A stretch of DNA of 64,000 nt from CAZPGL01 sp964586175 (GTDB lineage: Bacteria; Actinomycetota; Acidimicrobiia; Acidimicrobiales; MedAcidi-G1): contig CAZPGL010000005.1 in the NCBI GenBank assembly GCA_964586175.1, forward strand, positions 38,808 through 102,807, given 5' to 3'. The position numbers and the translations under genes were made by a program. Each line of letters begins with the position of its first letter. Position 1 is the stretch's first letter. Under the pieces are notes generated by a model. It saw only the letters and a program-made list of their open reading frames with translations. It searched no databases and was not told the origin of the DNA. Of this stretch, positions 1-7,767 are shown piece by piece.

Positions 1-217
1 CGTAACGGGCCCCGGCCTTGGGGCCGGTCTCAACCACGAACAGTCCACAGTCCGTCGGGAACCGGACACGATCGTCCTCGTGGGGTACCAGGTCGGCGAC
101 CTCGAACACATCGGTGATCTCATCGTCGGTCGGGCGGAGGGCCATGCCGCAACCCGGGCAGAAGTTGGCGGACCCGTCCCGGGCCTGGCCACATGCGGGG
201 CAACTGGTCGACGTCAT
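1..217 (-). CDS. Zinc-ribbon/FHA-domain protein (GarA-like), 3' end cut by the window
   Basis: The gene starts at ATG 217 and runs off the left edge; 72 codons are visible. The N-terminus is a small zinc ribbon with two CPxCG-type knuckles (CPACG at residues 6-10, CPGCG at 20-24). After an acidic stretch comes FVVETGPKAGARY, which matches the first strand of an FHA domain and resembles GarA/OdhI (LVVKRGPNAGSRF). FHA domains bind phosphothreonine, and GarA-type proteins regulate 2-oxoglutarate metabolism. The gene lies 9 bases behind gcvH, the same pairing as gcvH-garA in mycobacteria. The zinc ribbon in place of GarA's ETTSV phospho-tail is unusual. The FHA assignment rests on one strand only. 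Confidence 0.7.
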   Translation of the reverse strand, partial: MTSTSCPACGQARDGSANFCPGCGMALRPTDDEITDVFEVADLVPHEDDRVRFPTDCGLFVVETGPKAGARY

Positions 218-226
218 AGCGGCCCT

Positions 227-613
227 TCAACCCGCGCCCTCGACGAGGGCCCGGTAGGCCGCGCTGTCGAGAAGCCCGTCGAGGGCGGCCTCATCGTCGA
301 CGACCACCTCACAGATCCAGCCGTCACCGTACGGATCCTCGTTGATGCGTTCCGGGTTGGCCTCGAGCTCGTCGTTGACCACCGCCACCTCGCCGGACAC
401 CGGGGCGAACAACTCCGACACCGACTTGGTCGATTCGACCTCGCCGAACACCTCGCCGGCCGCCAGCCGGCCACCGGGGGTCGGCAGCTCCACGTAGACC
501 ACGTCACCAAGGGCGTCCTGAGCGTAATCGGTGATGCCGATCCGGACTCGGTCGCCGTCCGAGCGCACCCATTCGTGGTCGGTGGAGTATCGCAACCCCT
601 CAGGAACGTTCAT
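227..613 (-). CDS. gcvH: Glycine cleavage system H protein
   Basis: This 128-residue protein has the normal GcvH length. It carries the lipoyl-acceptor motif GEVESTKSVSEL, so Lys63 should be lipoylated. The N-terminal STDHEWV and C-terminal NPYGDGWI-like (DPYGDGWI) blocks are also family hallmarks. GcvH carries the aminomethyl group of glycine between the P, T and L proteins. It is followed after 9 bases by the FHA protein, so they are probably cotranscribed. A -10-like TAGGTT ends 6 nt before ATG 613, suggesting a leaderless mRNA. No other gcv gene is in view. Confidence 0.95.
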   Translation of the reverse strand: MNVPEGLRYSTDHEWVRSDGDRVRIGITDYAQDALGDVVYVELPTPGGRLAAGEVFGEVESTKSVSELFAPVSGEVAVVNDELEANPERINEDPYGDGWICEVVVDDEAALDGLLDSAAYRALVEGAG

Positions 614-619
614 GACCCG

Positions 620-625
620 AACCTA
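620..625 (-). promoter_or_regulatory. -10 element of gcvH (leaderless)
   Basis: The minus-strand hexamer TAGGTT fits TANNNT and ends 6 nt before ATG 613, so transcription should begin at or next to the start codon. No clear -35 is seen. Confidence 0.45.
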
Positions 626-676
626 CAAGATGCTCCGGCCGCCGCGCCGTCTCCGCCGTCGAACCCCCCGGTGCCA

Positions 677-1294
677 TCAGCCGCCCACGGCGTTCCGGCG
701 GGCATCACCCGCTGAGCGGAGCGCCCGGCGGGCCTCGGGCACGTACCCCAGACCCGACCACCAGGCGATGGCGAGACCGGGCAGACCGAACACCCATGCG
801 GCCACGGCGAACCACTCGTGGGCGAACGCCGTCGACTCGCCGGCCAGGAAGCACGGGAAGGCCCACAGCAGGGCGAACGTCGCCGTCTTCCCCCACCAGG
901 TCACGTCGATTCGTCGGACCCCAAGCGCCAGCAGCAACAGCGCTCCCAACCCGATCAACCCCTCGCGCACCAGGGTGGCCACGGCGAACCAGACCGGAAC
1001 GGAACCGTCAACGATCATCGACGACACGGCGACCAGCAACAGCAGACGGTCGGCGGTGGGATCCAGGATCTTGCCAACCTCGGAAATCTGGTCGAAACGC
1101 CGGGCGATGTAGCCGTCAATCCAGTCGGTGGCCCCCAGCGCCCCGAACAGCAGGGCGGCATCGGTACGGTTGTCGGCGCCGAACAGCAACCACACGAACA
1201 GTGGGATGCACGCCAGCCGGATCAGGCTGATGACGTTGGGAACCGTCAGCACGCCTCCTGACCCCCCACGCCGCTCGTCGTCCTCACCGATCAC
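677..1294 (-). CDS. pgsA: CDP-alcohol phosphatidyltransferase (PgsA-like)
   Basis: Membrane enzyme of phospholipid synthesis that transfers a phosphatidyl group from CDP-diacylglycerol to an alcohol such as glycerol-3-phosphate. The complete family signature D(x)2DG(x)2AR(x)8G(x)3D(x)3D is present, reading DWIDGYIARR followed by GKILDPTAD. Several hydrophobic helices follow. I chose GTG 1294 because a TANNNT hexamer lies 7 nt upstream, giving 205 residues. GTG 1252, directly after an AGGAGG, would start the conserved region more tightly (TVPNVISLIRL) but leaves only one base of spacing. The alcohol substrate cannot be fixed from sequence; phosphatidylglycerophosphate synthase is most likely. 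Confidence 0.85.
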   Translation of the reverse strand: MIGEDDERRGGSGGVLTVPNVISLIRLACIPLFVWLLFGADNRTDAALLFGALGATDWIDGYIARRFDQISEVGKILDPTADRLLLLVAVSSMIVDGSVPVWFAVATLVREGLIGLGALLLLALGVRRIDVTWWGKTATFALLWAFPCFLAGESTAFAHEWFAVAAWVFGLPGLAIAWWSGLGYVPEARRALRSAGDARRNAVGG

Positions 1295-1301
1295 GGCCGA
1301 C

Positions 1302-1307
1302 AGCCTA
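1302..1307 (-). promoter_or_regulatory. -10 element of pgsA (leaderless)
   Basis: Minus-strand TAGGCT ends 7 nt before GTG 1294. It overlaps by two bases a plus-strand TACGAT (1306-1311) that could serve the divergent HIT gene. Confidence 0.4.
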
Positions 1308-1311
1308 CGAT
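1306..1311 (+). promoter_or_regulatory. Possible -10 element of the HIT-family gene
   Basis: TACGAT fits TANNNT and would give a leader of roughly 45-50 nt containing the AGGAG ribosome site at 1356-1360. No convincing -35 is seen. Confidence 0.3.
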
Positions 1312-1365
1312 CGACGGACCCCGCACCGACCGGTGCCGGCACCTTCGCCTCGACCAGGAGTACCC

Positions 1366-1785
1366 ATGCCTTCGATCTTCACCAGGATCATGGACGGCGA
1401 GATCCCCGGACGGCTGATCTGGAACGACGACCACTGTGTGGCCATGGTCGACATCCGGCCACTCAACCGAGGCCACGTGCTGGTGATCCCCCGCACCGAG
1501 GTCGACCGGTGGACCGATCTCGACCCCGCGACGGCCGCCCACGTCTTCGAGGTCGCTCACGCCGTCGCCCAGGCCCAGCAGGAGGTCTTCGCTCCCCTGC
1601 GGGTCGGCCTGATGATCGCCGGATTCGAGGTCCCCCACACCCACGTGCACTGTGTCCCCATCGACTCGATGTCCGACCTCGACTTCGCCCAGGCCGATAC
1701 CGCCGCCGACCCTGACGACCTGGACCTGGTCGCCGACGAGATGCGCGCCGCGTTGGCCGCCGCCGGTCACGGGTCGGTCATCTGA
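1366..1785 (+). CDS. HIT-family (histidine triad) hydrolase
   Basis: A 139-residue HIT protein starting MPSIFTRIMDGEIPG, the typical family opening. ATG 1366 is supported by AGGAG at 1356-1360. The histidine triad reads HTHVHCVP; the middle His is the nucleophile in nucleotidyl or phosphoramidate hydrolysis. Family members hydrolyse AMP-lysine, Ap4A or adenosine phosphoramidates; the exact substrate cannot be read here. It is divergent from pgsA, and its 3' end overlaps the end of the convergent DUF2079 gene by 19 bases. Confidence 0.9.
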   Translation: MPSIFTRIMDGEIPGRLIWNDDHCVAMVDIRPLNRGHVLVIPRTEVDRWTDLDPATAAHVFEVAHAVAQAQQEVFAPLRVGLMIAGFEVPHTHVHCVPIDSMSDLDFAQADTAADPDDLDLVADEMRAALAAAGHGSVI

Positions 1786-3320
1786 GGCTGCCGCACGTAG
1801 ACCCGCACCCCGTCGCGTTCGAAGCGCTCCCTGAAATCCAGCACCGCCATCGCCCCGCCGAACGCCCGGACATCGGCATGGGGCCACCCCGAGGACTCGC
1901 CGTCGAACACGACCACGTCGATCCCTTCCACCGTCGCCGGATCAGGCAGGAAGGGAGTGCCGTCATCGAGTAGGCGGATGGTCTCCCGTTCCGCCATCAG
2001 GTTGAACACCGCGGGATGGGCCAGTACCCGGTCGTAATCATCGACGAAGCCGGTGGCCAACACCCGGGCCTGGTCGACGTCGTCCCGACGCCCCCAGTCC
2101 CACGGGTCCTCGTACGGCGTCGAGGCGGCATCGCGCACGAAGAACATCATCGCCGTGAGCGCCAGGACGGCCAGGACCCGGTGATCGACCAGCACCCGGT
2201 CGATCCCCCGGGAGCCGATGCGCATCAGGGCGTAGGTGGCGGCGATGAACACGAAGGCCAGTACGGCGACGTCCTGTTGCGGGTTGCCGAGGCCCCGCTC
2301 CGGGACGTCGGCAACCAGGTACAGGGCCAGCAGGGGCAGCACCGGGGCCACGTACCGGGGCCGGACGAGGGGCAGGAACAGCACCGGCCCGATGAGCAAC
2401 AAGACCTTCTCGAAGCTGGTGCGGTCGAACATGTCCCCGACCACGGCCACCGGATCGCTCAGCATCCCCCCGATCACCCCGAGGAACCCATCGCCGTACG
2501 CATGGAATGCGTCGAGGTGCGGGTAGTGGCCGTCGCCCAGCGTCGGCTGCACCACCAGGGCCATGGCGAGGAACCACGACGTGCCGAAGGCGACCAGGGA
2601 CCATCCGGGAACACGCCGATCCTCGGTGACCAGCACGAGGCCCAGCGCCATGACGGCGAGACCCAGGTCGGCCCGGGCCGACACCACCACCAGGGTGAGC
2701 AGGCCGACGGTCCACCACCGCTGTTTCTGGGCCTCGAGGTAGGCGGCGAAGAGCGCGGGCATCGCCAAGGCCTCGGGATGGAAGCCAGCCAGGTTCAGGT
2801 TGTGCACCGACGGATGGAGGCAGTAGGCCACGGCCAGCGCCGAGCACGCCCCGACGCGCAGGTTGGCCGACTGCCGGCCGATACGCCACAGCGGTACGAC
2901 GGCCAGGGACAGCGCCACGGCCTGCACCACGAGCAGGGTCTCGGCCGTCGGGAACACGTCGGTCAGCCGGGCCACCAGCACGAAGACGAACGCCGCCTGG
3001 ACGGCGAACACGTCGAGGCCCAGCTCGCTGACCACCGGGGTCATGTCCTGGTCCATGAGGTGCAGCGCCTGGAGGTGGAAGCCGAGGTGCGGACCCGTTC
3101 CGAGGTCGCGGTACCGGGCCAGCGCCAGAAGGGTCAACACCACCCCCAGCACCAGGGCGATGGCCCACGGCAACACCCGGTCCACGGCCCGGCTCTCGAG
3201 CCGCGCCTGCCAACGCAGGATCTCCATGTCGATACGGCGCCGGGCCGTGTGGACCCGGGTGACGACGTGCTCGCCCGTCCAGTCGATGGCCCGACCGCCG
3301 CGGGAGCGCCCGTCGCTCAC
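1767..3320 (-). CDS. DUF2079-family integral membrane protein
   Basis: About 517 residues with roughly ten hydrophobic segments. It has DUF2079 hallmarks: the N-terminal LGFHLQALHLM region, HPSVHNLNLAGFHPEALAMP, and an extracytoplasmic C-terminal domain with aromatic/acidic loops (PYEDPWDWGRRDDVDQARV). DUF2079 proteins resemble GT-C glycosyltransferases but have no established reaction. GTG 3320 overlaps the SRAP stop codon (GTGA), implying translational coupling; a later ATG (MEILRWQ) about 39 residues in is an alternative. Its tail overlaps the HIT gene. Confidence 0.75.
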   Translation of the reverse strand: MSDGRSRGGRAIDWTGEHVVTRVHTARRRIDMEILRWQARLESRAVDRVLPWAIALVLGVVLTLLALARYRDLGTGPHLGFHLQALHLMDQDMTPVVSELGLDVFAVQAAFVFVLVARLTDVFPTAETLLVVQAVALSLAVVPLWRIGRQSANLRVGACSALAVAYCLHPSVHNLNLAGFHPEALAMPALFAAYLEAQKQRWWTVGLLTLVVVSARADLGLAVMALGLVLVTEDRRVPGWSLVAFGTSWFLAMALVVQPTLGDGHYPHLDAFHAYGDGFLGVIGGMLSDPVAVVGDMFDRTSFEKVLLLIGPVLFLPLVRPRYVAPVLPLLALYLVADVPERGLGNPQQDVAVLAFVFIAATYALMRIGSRGIDRVLVDHRVLAVLALTAMMFFVRDAASTPYEDPWDWGRRDDVDQARVLATGFVDDYDRVLAHPAVFNLMAERETIRLLDDGTPFLPDPATVEGIDVVVFDGESSGWPHADVRAFGGAMAVLDFRERFERDGVRVYVRQPQMTDP

Positions 3321-4039
3321 CACAGGGACTCCTGACCGGGACCGGGCAGCGCCGCACCGTCGGGCGTCACTGGATCCACCAGATCGGCTCCCTTGATCCT
3401 GGCGTTGCCGACCCGGCGGTCGACCGGATGGCGGGCCAGCGTCCCGGCCGGGGCAGGGAGAAGCATCGGCTCGATGAGGTCCCGTTCCTCGATGTCCGGA
3501 TCCAGCCACGTCGCCCAGGCATCGGGCGCCAGCACGGCCGGCATCCGATGATGGACGGCGGCGACATCGTCGCTGGCCGGCACGGTGATCACCGTGCAGC
3601 TCCGTACCGGCTGGTCATGTGGGGATGCAGGGTCGTCCCATGTCTCCCACAGGCCGGCCAGGGCCAGCGGCCGGGCGTCGGAACCGTGGATGAACCACGG
3701 CTGCTTGGGGGTACCGGCGGCCCACTCGTAGTAGCCATCGACCGGCACGAGGCACCGTCGGCGCTTCACCGCGGCGCGAAAGGACGGCTTGACCGCCACC
3801 GTCTCGGCCCGGGCGTTGAACGTGCGCTCCCCGAACGACGCGTCGGGTGCCCATGAGGGGACCAGGCCCCAGCGGGCCAGGCCCAGCGTGCGGTCACTCC
3901 CGGAATCCCACACGAGGGGCAGTTGCCGCGACGGGGCAAGGTTGTGGTCGGGGCCGGCGAGGGTCTCGGCGATGGCCGTCGCCCCCAGATACTCGGCGAA
4001 CTCCTCCGGAGAGGATGCGATGACCACCCGGCCGCACAT
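3317..4039 (-). CDS. SRAP-domain abasic-site-processing protein (HMCES/YedK family)
   Basis: A 240-residue SRAP protein that forms a thiazolidine DNA-protein crosslink with abasic sites in single-stranded DNA. All expected active-site residues are visible: Cys2 exposed after Met removal (MCGR), Asn75 in FNARAET, Glu105 in GYYEW and His164 in HHRMP. ATG 4039 is fixed by the required MCGR start and is preceded 6 nt upstream by TACGGT, so the mRNA is probably leaderless. The DUF2079 gene follows with a 4-base overlap. Confidence 0.95.
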   Translation of the reverse strand: MCGRVVIASSPEEFAEYLGATAIAETLAGPDHNLAPSRQLPLVWDSGSDRTLGLARWGLVPSWAPDASFGERTFNARAETVAVKPSFRAAVKRRRCLVPVDGYYEWAAGTPKQPWFIHGSDARPLALAGLWETWDDPASPHDQPVRSCTVITVPASDDVAAVHHRMPAVLAPDAWATWLDPDIEERDLIEPMLLPAPAGTLARHPVDRRVGNARIKGADLVDPVTPDGAALPGPGQESLW

Positions 4040-4045
4040 ACGCCC

Positions 4046-4051
4046 ACCGTA
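4046..4051 (-). promoter_or_regulatory. -10 element of the SRAP gene (leaderless)
   Basis: Minus-strand TACGGT ends 6 nt before ATG 4039, whose position is independently fixed by the catalytic Cys2. Confidence 0.45.
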
Positions 4052-4094
4052 CCGTCCGACGACGGACGCCTCGTCCCGCCGGGCCGGACCGCCG

Positions 4095-5351
4095 TCACTG
4101 CAGCGTGCACTGACCAGAGCCCGCCACACCCAGATCGACGGTGATTTCGTCGCCCGCAACGCCACCGAACACCGGGATCACGACGCCGGCGTCATCGGGA
4201 TCGACGGCGATCACGCCACGGAGCGACAGGGATTCCCACCCCGGCTCGGAGAACTCCACGGCCACCCGGATCGCTTCGGCCCAGCCGCCGCCGCCTTCGA
4301 CGTAGGCCACCTCCCCCTGGGGGAGGTCGACAGCCAGCATCACCACCGTGTCGCCGTGACAGGTCACGGACGCCGGCCGACCGGCAAGGCCGTCCGGGCA
4401 CGTCCCGTCCTCGCCGATGGCCACCACGGCGTCCAACGGTCTGAGGCGGTGGTCGACAACCGATACCCGCACACACGACGTCGTGGCCCAGCCCGTTGGA
4501 CCCAGGAGCGCCACCTGGCCGCCGTGGTGGCCGAACACCGTCGCCGCCACCACACCAGGGGCGAGCGGCAGCACGCCGTCCGGCGGATCGACCTGGACCC
4601 GCGCTTCCCGCGGGCCTTCGCCGGCCGCCACGGCCACCACGGTGTCGAGGAGGGCAACCAACTCGGTGGCCGCGACCGGCAGCCCGGTGAGGGCGGGACC
4701 GCCGGCGCCGTCACCGGTGTCCGTCGCCGTCGCCGAGAACCGCAGGGCCCGGTCGGAACGGTCCAACGGCCCGTCGATCCACAACGCACGGACACCGAGC
4801 ACCGCGCCGGCCACCACCAGCAACCCGACGGTGACGCCCACCACCCGTCGTCGGAACGCCAACTGCAGCGAACGGCCGATGGCCGCCTCGTCGCGGCGTT
4901 CGGCCCGCGAACGGGGACCGAAGGCCTCCGACGCGTCGCCACCGCTGAGCAGGGTGGCCCAGGTCTGCACCGTCTCCTCGGGGAACCGCAGGGCCAGGCG
5001 GGCGAAGGCCTCCTCCTCTTCAGGGCCGAACAGCAAAAGAAGGTCGTTCTGGCGGGCCAGCTCCACCGGGTCGGACTGATGGTCGAGCCGCCGGTCGCCG
5101 GCCAGCCGGATGAGGAACGCCCGGATCTGCCGGTCGGCTTCGGCGGTCGACCATCGGCCACCCGGTTCGACAGCAAGGCCAGTGAGCGGCGACTCGCCCT
5201 CCTCGACCTCCCGGAAGAACGCTGAGCGACGCGACCGGAGACCCCGGGAGACCTCGGTGCCGGCTTCGGCGAGCCGCTCCTCCGGGGCGGCGGCATCGGC
5301 CGGCGGCTCAGCGATGTCCTCGGGGTCGCCCGCCGGCGTCTCGTCGCTCAC
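4095..5351 (-). CDS. Unknown single-pass membrane protein
   Basis: I do not recognise this family. The 418-residue product has an acidic Pro/Ala/Glu-rich N-terminus, a cytoplasmic helical region to about residue 160, one transmembrane segment (VVGVTVGLLVVAGAVLGV) and an exported C-terminal domain of about 220 residues. That domain contains paired cysteines (TTSCVRV, GTCPDG, SVTCHG, SGQCTLQ) suggestive of disulfides. There is no signal peptide, so the topology is N-in/C-out. GTG 5351 was chosen because TAGCCT lies 7 nt upstream; a GTG at 5369 is in frame. Anti-sigma-like topology is possible, but no zinc-binding motif is seen. Confidence 0.6.
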   Translation of the reverse strand: MSDETPAGDPEDIAEPPADAAAPEERLAEAGTEVSRGLRSRRSAFFREVEEGESPLTGLAVEPGGRWSTAEADRQIRAFLIRLAGDRRLDHQSDPVELARQNDLLLLFGPEEEEAFARLALRFPEETVQTWATLLSGGDASEAFGPRSRAERRDEAAIGRSLQLAFRRRVVGVTVGLLVVAGAVLGVRALWIDGPLDRSDRALRFSATATDTGDGAGGPALTGLPVAATELVALLDTVVAVAAGEGPREARVQVDPPDGVLPLAPGVVAATVFGHHGGQVALLGPTGWATTSCVRVSVVDHRLRPLDAVVAIGEDGTCPDGLAGRPASVTCHGDTVVMLAVDLPQGEVAYVEGGGGWAEAIRVAVEFSEPGWESLSLRGVIAVDPDDAGVVIPVFGGVAGDEITVDLGVAGSGQCTLQ

Positions 5352-5358
5352 GATGAGG

Positions 5359-5364
5359 AGGCTA
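5359..5364 (-). promoter_or_regulatory. -10 element of the unknown membrane protein gene (leaderless)
   Basis: Minus-strand TAGCCT ends 7 nt before GTG 5351. Confidence 0.4.
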
Positions 5365-5436
5365 CGCACATCGCGGCGATCCGGTCAGGCACCTCCGAAA
5401 GGACGGACGGCGGCGAGCGTCAGGCGCGGCGCCCGC

Positions 5437-6507
5437 TCAGGGACGGACCTCGTAGTACAGGTTCGTGGGATCATCGACCTCGAGCCGGGAGAACCGTCCG
5501 AAGCCCGCCTCAGCGGTCATCGACCGGGCCACCTCGGGGTTGAGCCCCAACGTGCCCAGCCCCAGCGCATCATCGGCCGACATGGCCGACTGCAGGCAGG
5601 ACCCCACCGAGGTGCCGTACATCATGGCCAGCATGGGGTTCTTCAGGTTGTCCGACCAGTGTGGGCTGGAGCGGATGTCCTTGATCACCCACGTCCCGTC
5701 GTCGCTGATCGCCCCCCGGATGGCCTGCATGGTCAGGTCGGGTCGCGGCATGTCGTGGAGACAGTCGAAGGTGACCACCAGGTCGGCGTCGGCGCTCGGG
5801 GGCAGCTCCTCGCCGCCCTTGGTGTGCAGCTCGACGTTGTCGCGGCCCACCAACCGCTCCGACGCCATCTCGATGGCCCGCTCCGAGGGGTCGTAGCCCA
5901 CGAACCTCGAGGCCGGAAAGGCGTCGGCCAGCATCTCGATCACGAGACCACCACCACAGCCCACGTCGATCACCGTGCCGCCGGCAGCGAGCTTGTCGGC
6001 CACCCCGTCGAGGCCCGGGATGACCACCGGCAACAGGAGCGCCCGGGTCATCGGCCCCAGCATGCCCTCGACATGTTGTGCCGAATCCTCGCCGAGACCG
6101 TCATAGTCGAGGCCCCGTCCGGTGGTGAATGACTCGGCGATACCGTCGACGACGGCGGCGGGACGCAGCACGGCGAACGCCCCGGCGGCGAACGAGCGGG
6201 AGCCGGATCGGGCCAGCACCTCGGCTGCCTCGGCCTCGAGCTCAAAGACCTCACCATCGTCGCTGACCAGGAGGCGGGCCGCCGCCTGGCCTCGGAGCCA
6301 TTCGAGCAGCCACCGCTCGTGGTAGCCCGTCGCGGCCGCCAGTTCCGACGCCGTGACCGGCCCCGCGCCGTCGAGCGCCTCGTACAGGCCGAGGCGGTGG
6401 CCGAGGTGGATCATCAACGAGACCACCTCGCCCTGCTTGAAGCCCCAGGTGGCGAGGGTGTACCGCCCCAGCCGGTCGGGATCGAGGTCGCGGTCAGTTG
6501 TCATCAT
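5437..6507 (-). CDS. SAM-dependent methyltransferase with N-terminal winged-helix domain
   Basis: A 356-residue protein. Residues about 15-110 form a winged-helix/dimerisation-like region as in O-methyltransferases and the Rv2258c group. Motif I, VIDVGCGGG, is at residues 179-187, followed by an acidic loop (VGYDPSERAIEMA) and VVTFDCLHDMPRP. It probably methylates a small molecule; the substrate is unknown. The tandem ATG ATG at 6507/6504 follows GGAG and lies inside the end of the Rieske gene (14-base overlap), so the two are coupled. It is the last gene of a prfB-ftsE-ftsX-Rieske-methyltransferase run. Confidence 0.85.
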   Translation of the reverse strand: MMTTDRDLDPDRLGRYTLATWGFKQGEVVSLMIHLGHRLGLYEALDGAGPVTASELAAATGYHERWLLEWLRGQAAARLLVSDDGEVFELEAEAAEVLARSGSRSFAAGAFAVLRPAAVVDGIAESFTTGRGLDYDGLGEDSAQHVEGMLGPMTRALLLPVVIPGLDGVADKLAAGGTVIDVGCGGGLVIEMLADAFPASRFVGYDPSERAIEMASERLVGRDNVELHTKGGEELPPSADADLVVTFDCLHDMPRPDLTMQAIRGAISDDGTWVIKDIRSSPHWSDNLKNPMLAMMYGTSVGSCLQSAMSADDALGLGTLGLNPEVARSMTAEAGFGRFSRLEVDDPTNLYYEVRP

Positions 6508-6853
6508 CGCTCCGGATCCAGATAGCTCCGCCGTCCTCGCGGCACGGATACACCACGATGTCACCCTTGCGGTCACGACGACCAGCCATGTTGGCCTTCC
6601 ATCCCGCCCCGTCGACGGCGAACCGCCACAGGTGGGTGAGGCAGACGAGCTCCTCGCCGTCGACCACCCCCTCGCCGGCCAGGTGCGACCACTGATGGGG
6701 GCAGCGGGCCTCCATGACGCATGGCGTCCCGTCAGCGGTGCGCCACACCACGAGGTCCTCGCCGATCGACGGGTCCTGATCGGCCTCCACGACCGCCCCG
6801 GGGGCCAGGTCGGCCGAGGCCACCCGGATCCAGCCGTCGCCGGGGCCGGCCAC
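6494..6853 (-). CDS. Small Rieske [2Fe-2S] protein
   Basis: A 119-residue stand-alone Rieske domain. The cluster ligands are Cys51/His53 (CPH) and Cys71/His74 (CLTH). This CxH...CxxH pattern is typical of Rieske ferredoxins and of oxygenase N-terminal domains. No signal or membrane segment is present, so it is a soluble electron carrier. GTG 6853 lies 4 bases after the ftsX stop, and the 3' end overlaps the methyltransferase start. Pairing with the methyltransferase suggests a shared small-molecule modification, but no oxygenase is present. Confidence 0.85.
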   Translation of the reverse strand: MAGPGDGWIRVASADLAPGAVVEADQDPSIGEDLVVWRTADGTPCVMEARCPHQWSHLAGEGVVDGEELVCLTHLWRFAVDGAGWKANMAGRRDRKGDIVVYPCREDGGAIWIRSDDDN

Positions 6854-6857
6854 GGGG

Positions 6858-7751
6858 TCAGACGTCCAGGTACCGGGTCACGGCGATGGCCGAACCGACC
6901 ATCCCGACCACCCCACCGATCAGCAGCAGCCAGATGCTGGTGTCCCAGACGAAACCGTCGGGCACGGCGAACCCGCGGAACAACGGCACGGCATCCGACT
7001 CCTGGAAGAAGGCCAGCACCTCGTTGTCGACCACGAACAAGGCCGGAATGGCCAGGGCCGCGCCGATCAGGCCGTGGATGGTCCCTTCCAGCATGAACGG
7101 GATCCGGATGAACCAGTTGGTCGCCCCCACCAGCTTCATGACTTCGATCTCCTGGCGGCGGGCTCCGATGGCGGTGAACACGGTGTTCAAGATGAGTAGC
7201 GCCGACACCCCCACCAGCACCACGGCGGCGACCAGCAGGGCCTGGCTCACCCGGGTCGAGAAGTCGTCGATCTGACGGATGGCCTCGGTGGCCGTCGCCA
7301 CCTCCTTGACGCCGGGCTGGGCCGAGAACTGGCGGGCCAACTCGGTCACGTTGTCCGCCGACGGATCGGTGGGGACGATGCGGTAGGACGGTGGCATCAC
7401 GTCGGCGGTGACGCTTTCGACCAGGTCCGGCTTGTCGGCGAACAGGGTCCGGAACTCGTCGTAGGCCGCCTCCTTGTCGACGTAGATGTAGTCGTCGATC
7501 ACCGGGCTGTTGTCGAGCACGTCCCTGATGGCCTCGTCCTGGTCGGCGGCCGCATCGGGGTTCATGAACACGATGAACTCGACGCCCTCCTGGAACTGGG
7601 CCGTGGCCCGCTCGGCGCCCTCCCGGACCAGCAGAGAGGCCCCCACCAGCGCCAGCGAGATGGCCACCGTGAGGATGGCGGCCAGGGTCAGGCTGAGGTT
7701 GCGCCAGATGCTGGAGATGGTCTCCCGGAGGTAGTACCAGATGCGATACAC
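6858..7751 (-). CDS. ftsX: Cell division ABC transporter permease FtsX
   Basis: 297 residues with one N-terminal transmembrane helix, a large extracytoplasmic domain (about 50-170) and three C-terminal helices, the FtsX plan. It carries the family's C-terminal AIGARRQEIEVMKLVGATNWFIRIPF block. FtsEX couples ATP hydrolysis to activation of septal peptidoglycan hydrolases. It follows ftsE after about 16 bases. smpB, the usual downstream neighbour in actinobacteria, is replaced by the Rieske and methyltransferase genes. Confidence 0.95.
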   Translation of the reverse strand: MYRIWYYLRETISSIWRNLSLTLAAILTVAISLALVGASLLVREGAERATAQFQEGVEFIVFMNPDAAADQDEAIRDVLDNSPVIDDYIYVDKEAAYDEFRTLFADKPDLVESVTADVMPPSYRIVPTDPSADNVTELARQFSAQPGVKEVATATEAIRQIDDFSTRVSQALLVAAVVLVGVSALLILNTVFTAIGARRQEIEVMKLVGATNWFIRIPFMLEGTIHGLIGAALAIPALFVVDNEVLAFFQESDAVPLFRGFAVPDGFVWDTSIWLLLIGGVVGMVGSAIAVTRYLDV

Positions 7752-7767
7752 GGCGCTCAGCAGCCGA

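Noticed and set aside
2016..3335. Long open frame on the plus strand opposite the DUF2079 gene, with similar ones opposite prfB, PBP2, ClpX and the decarboxylase
   Set aside because: High-GC DNA produces long antisense frames. These translate into low-complexity His/Arg/Gly/Gln-rich sequence without family motifs, while the minus-strand genes are clear.
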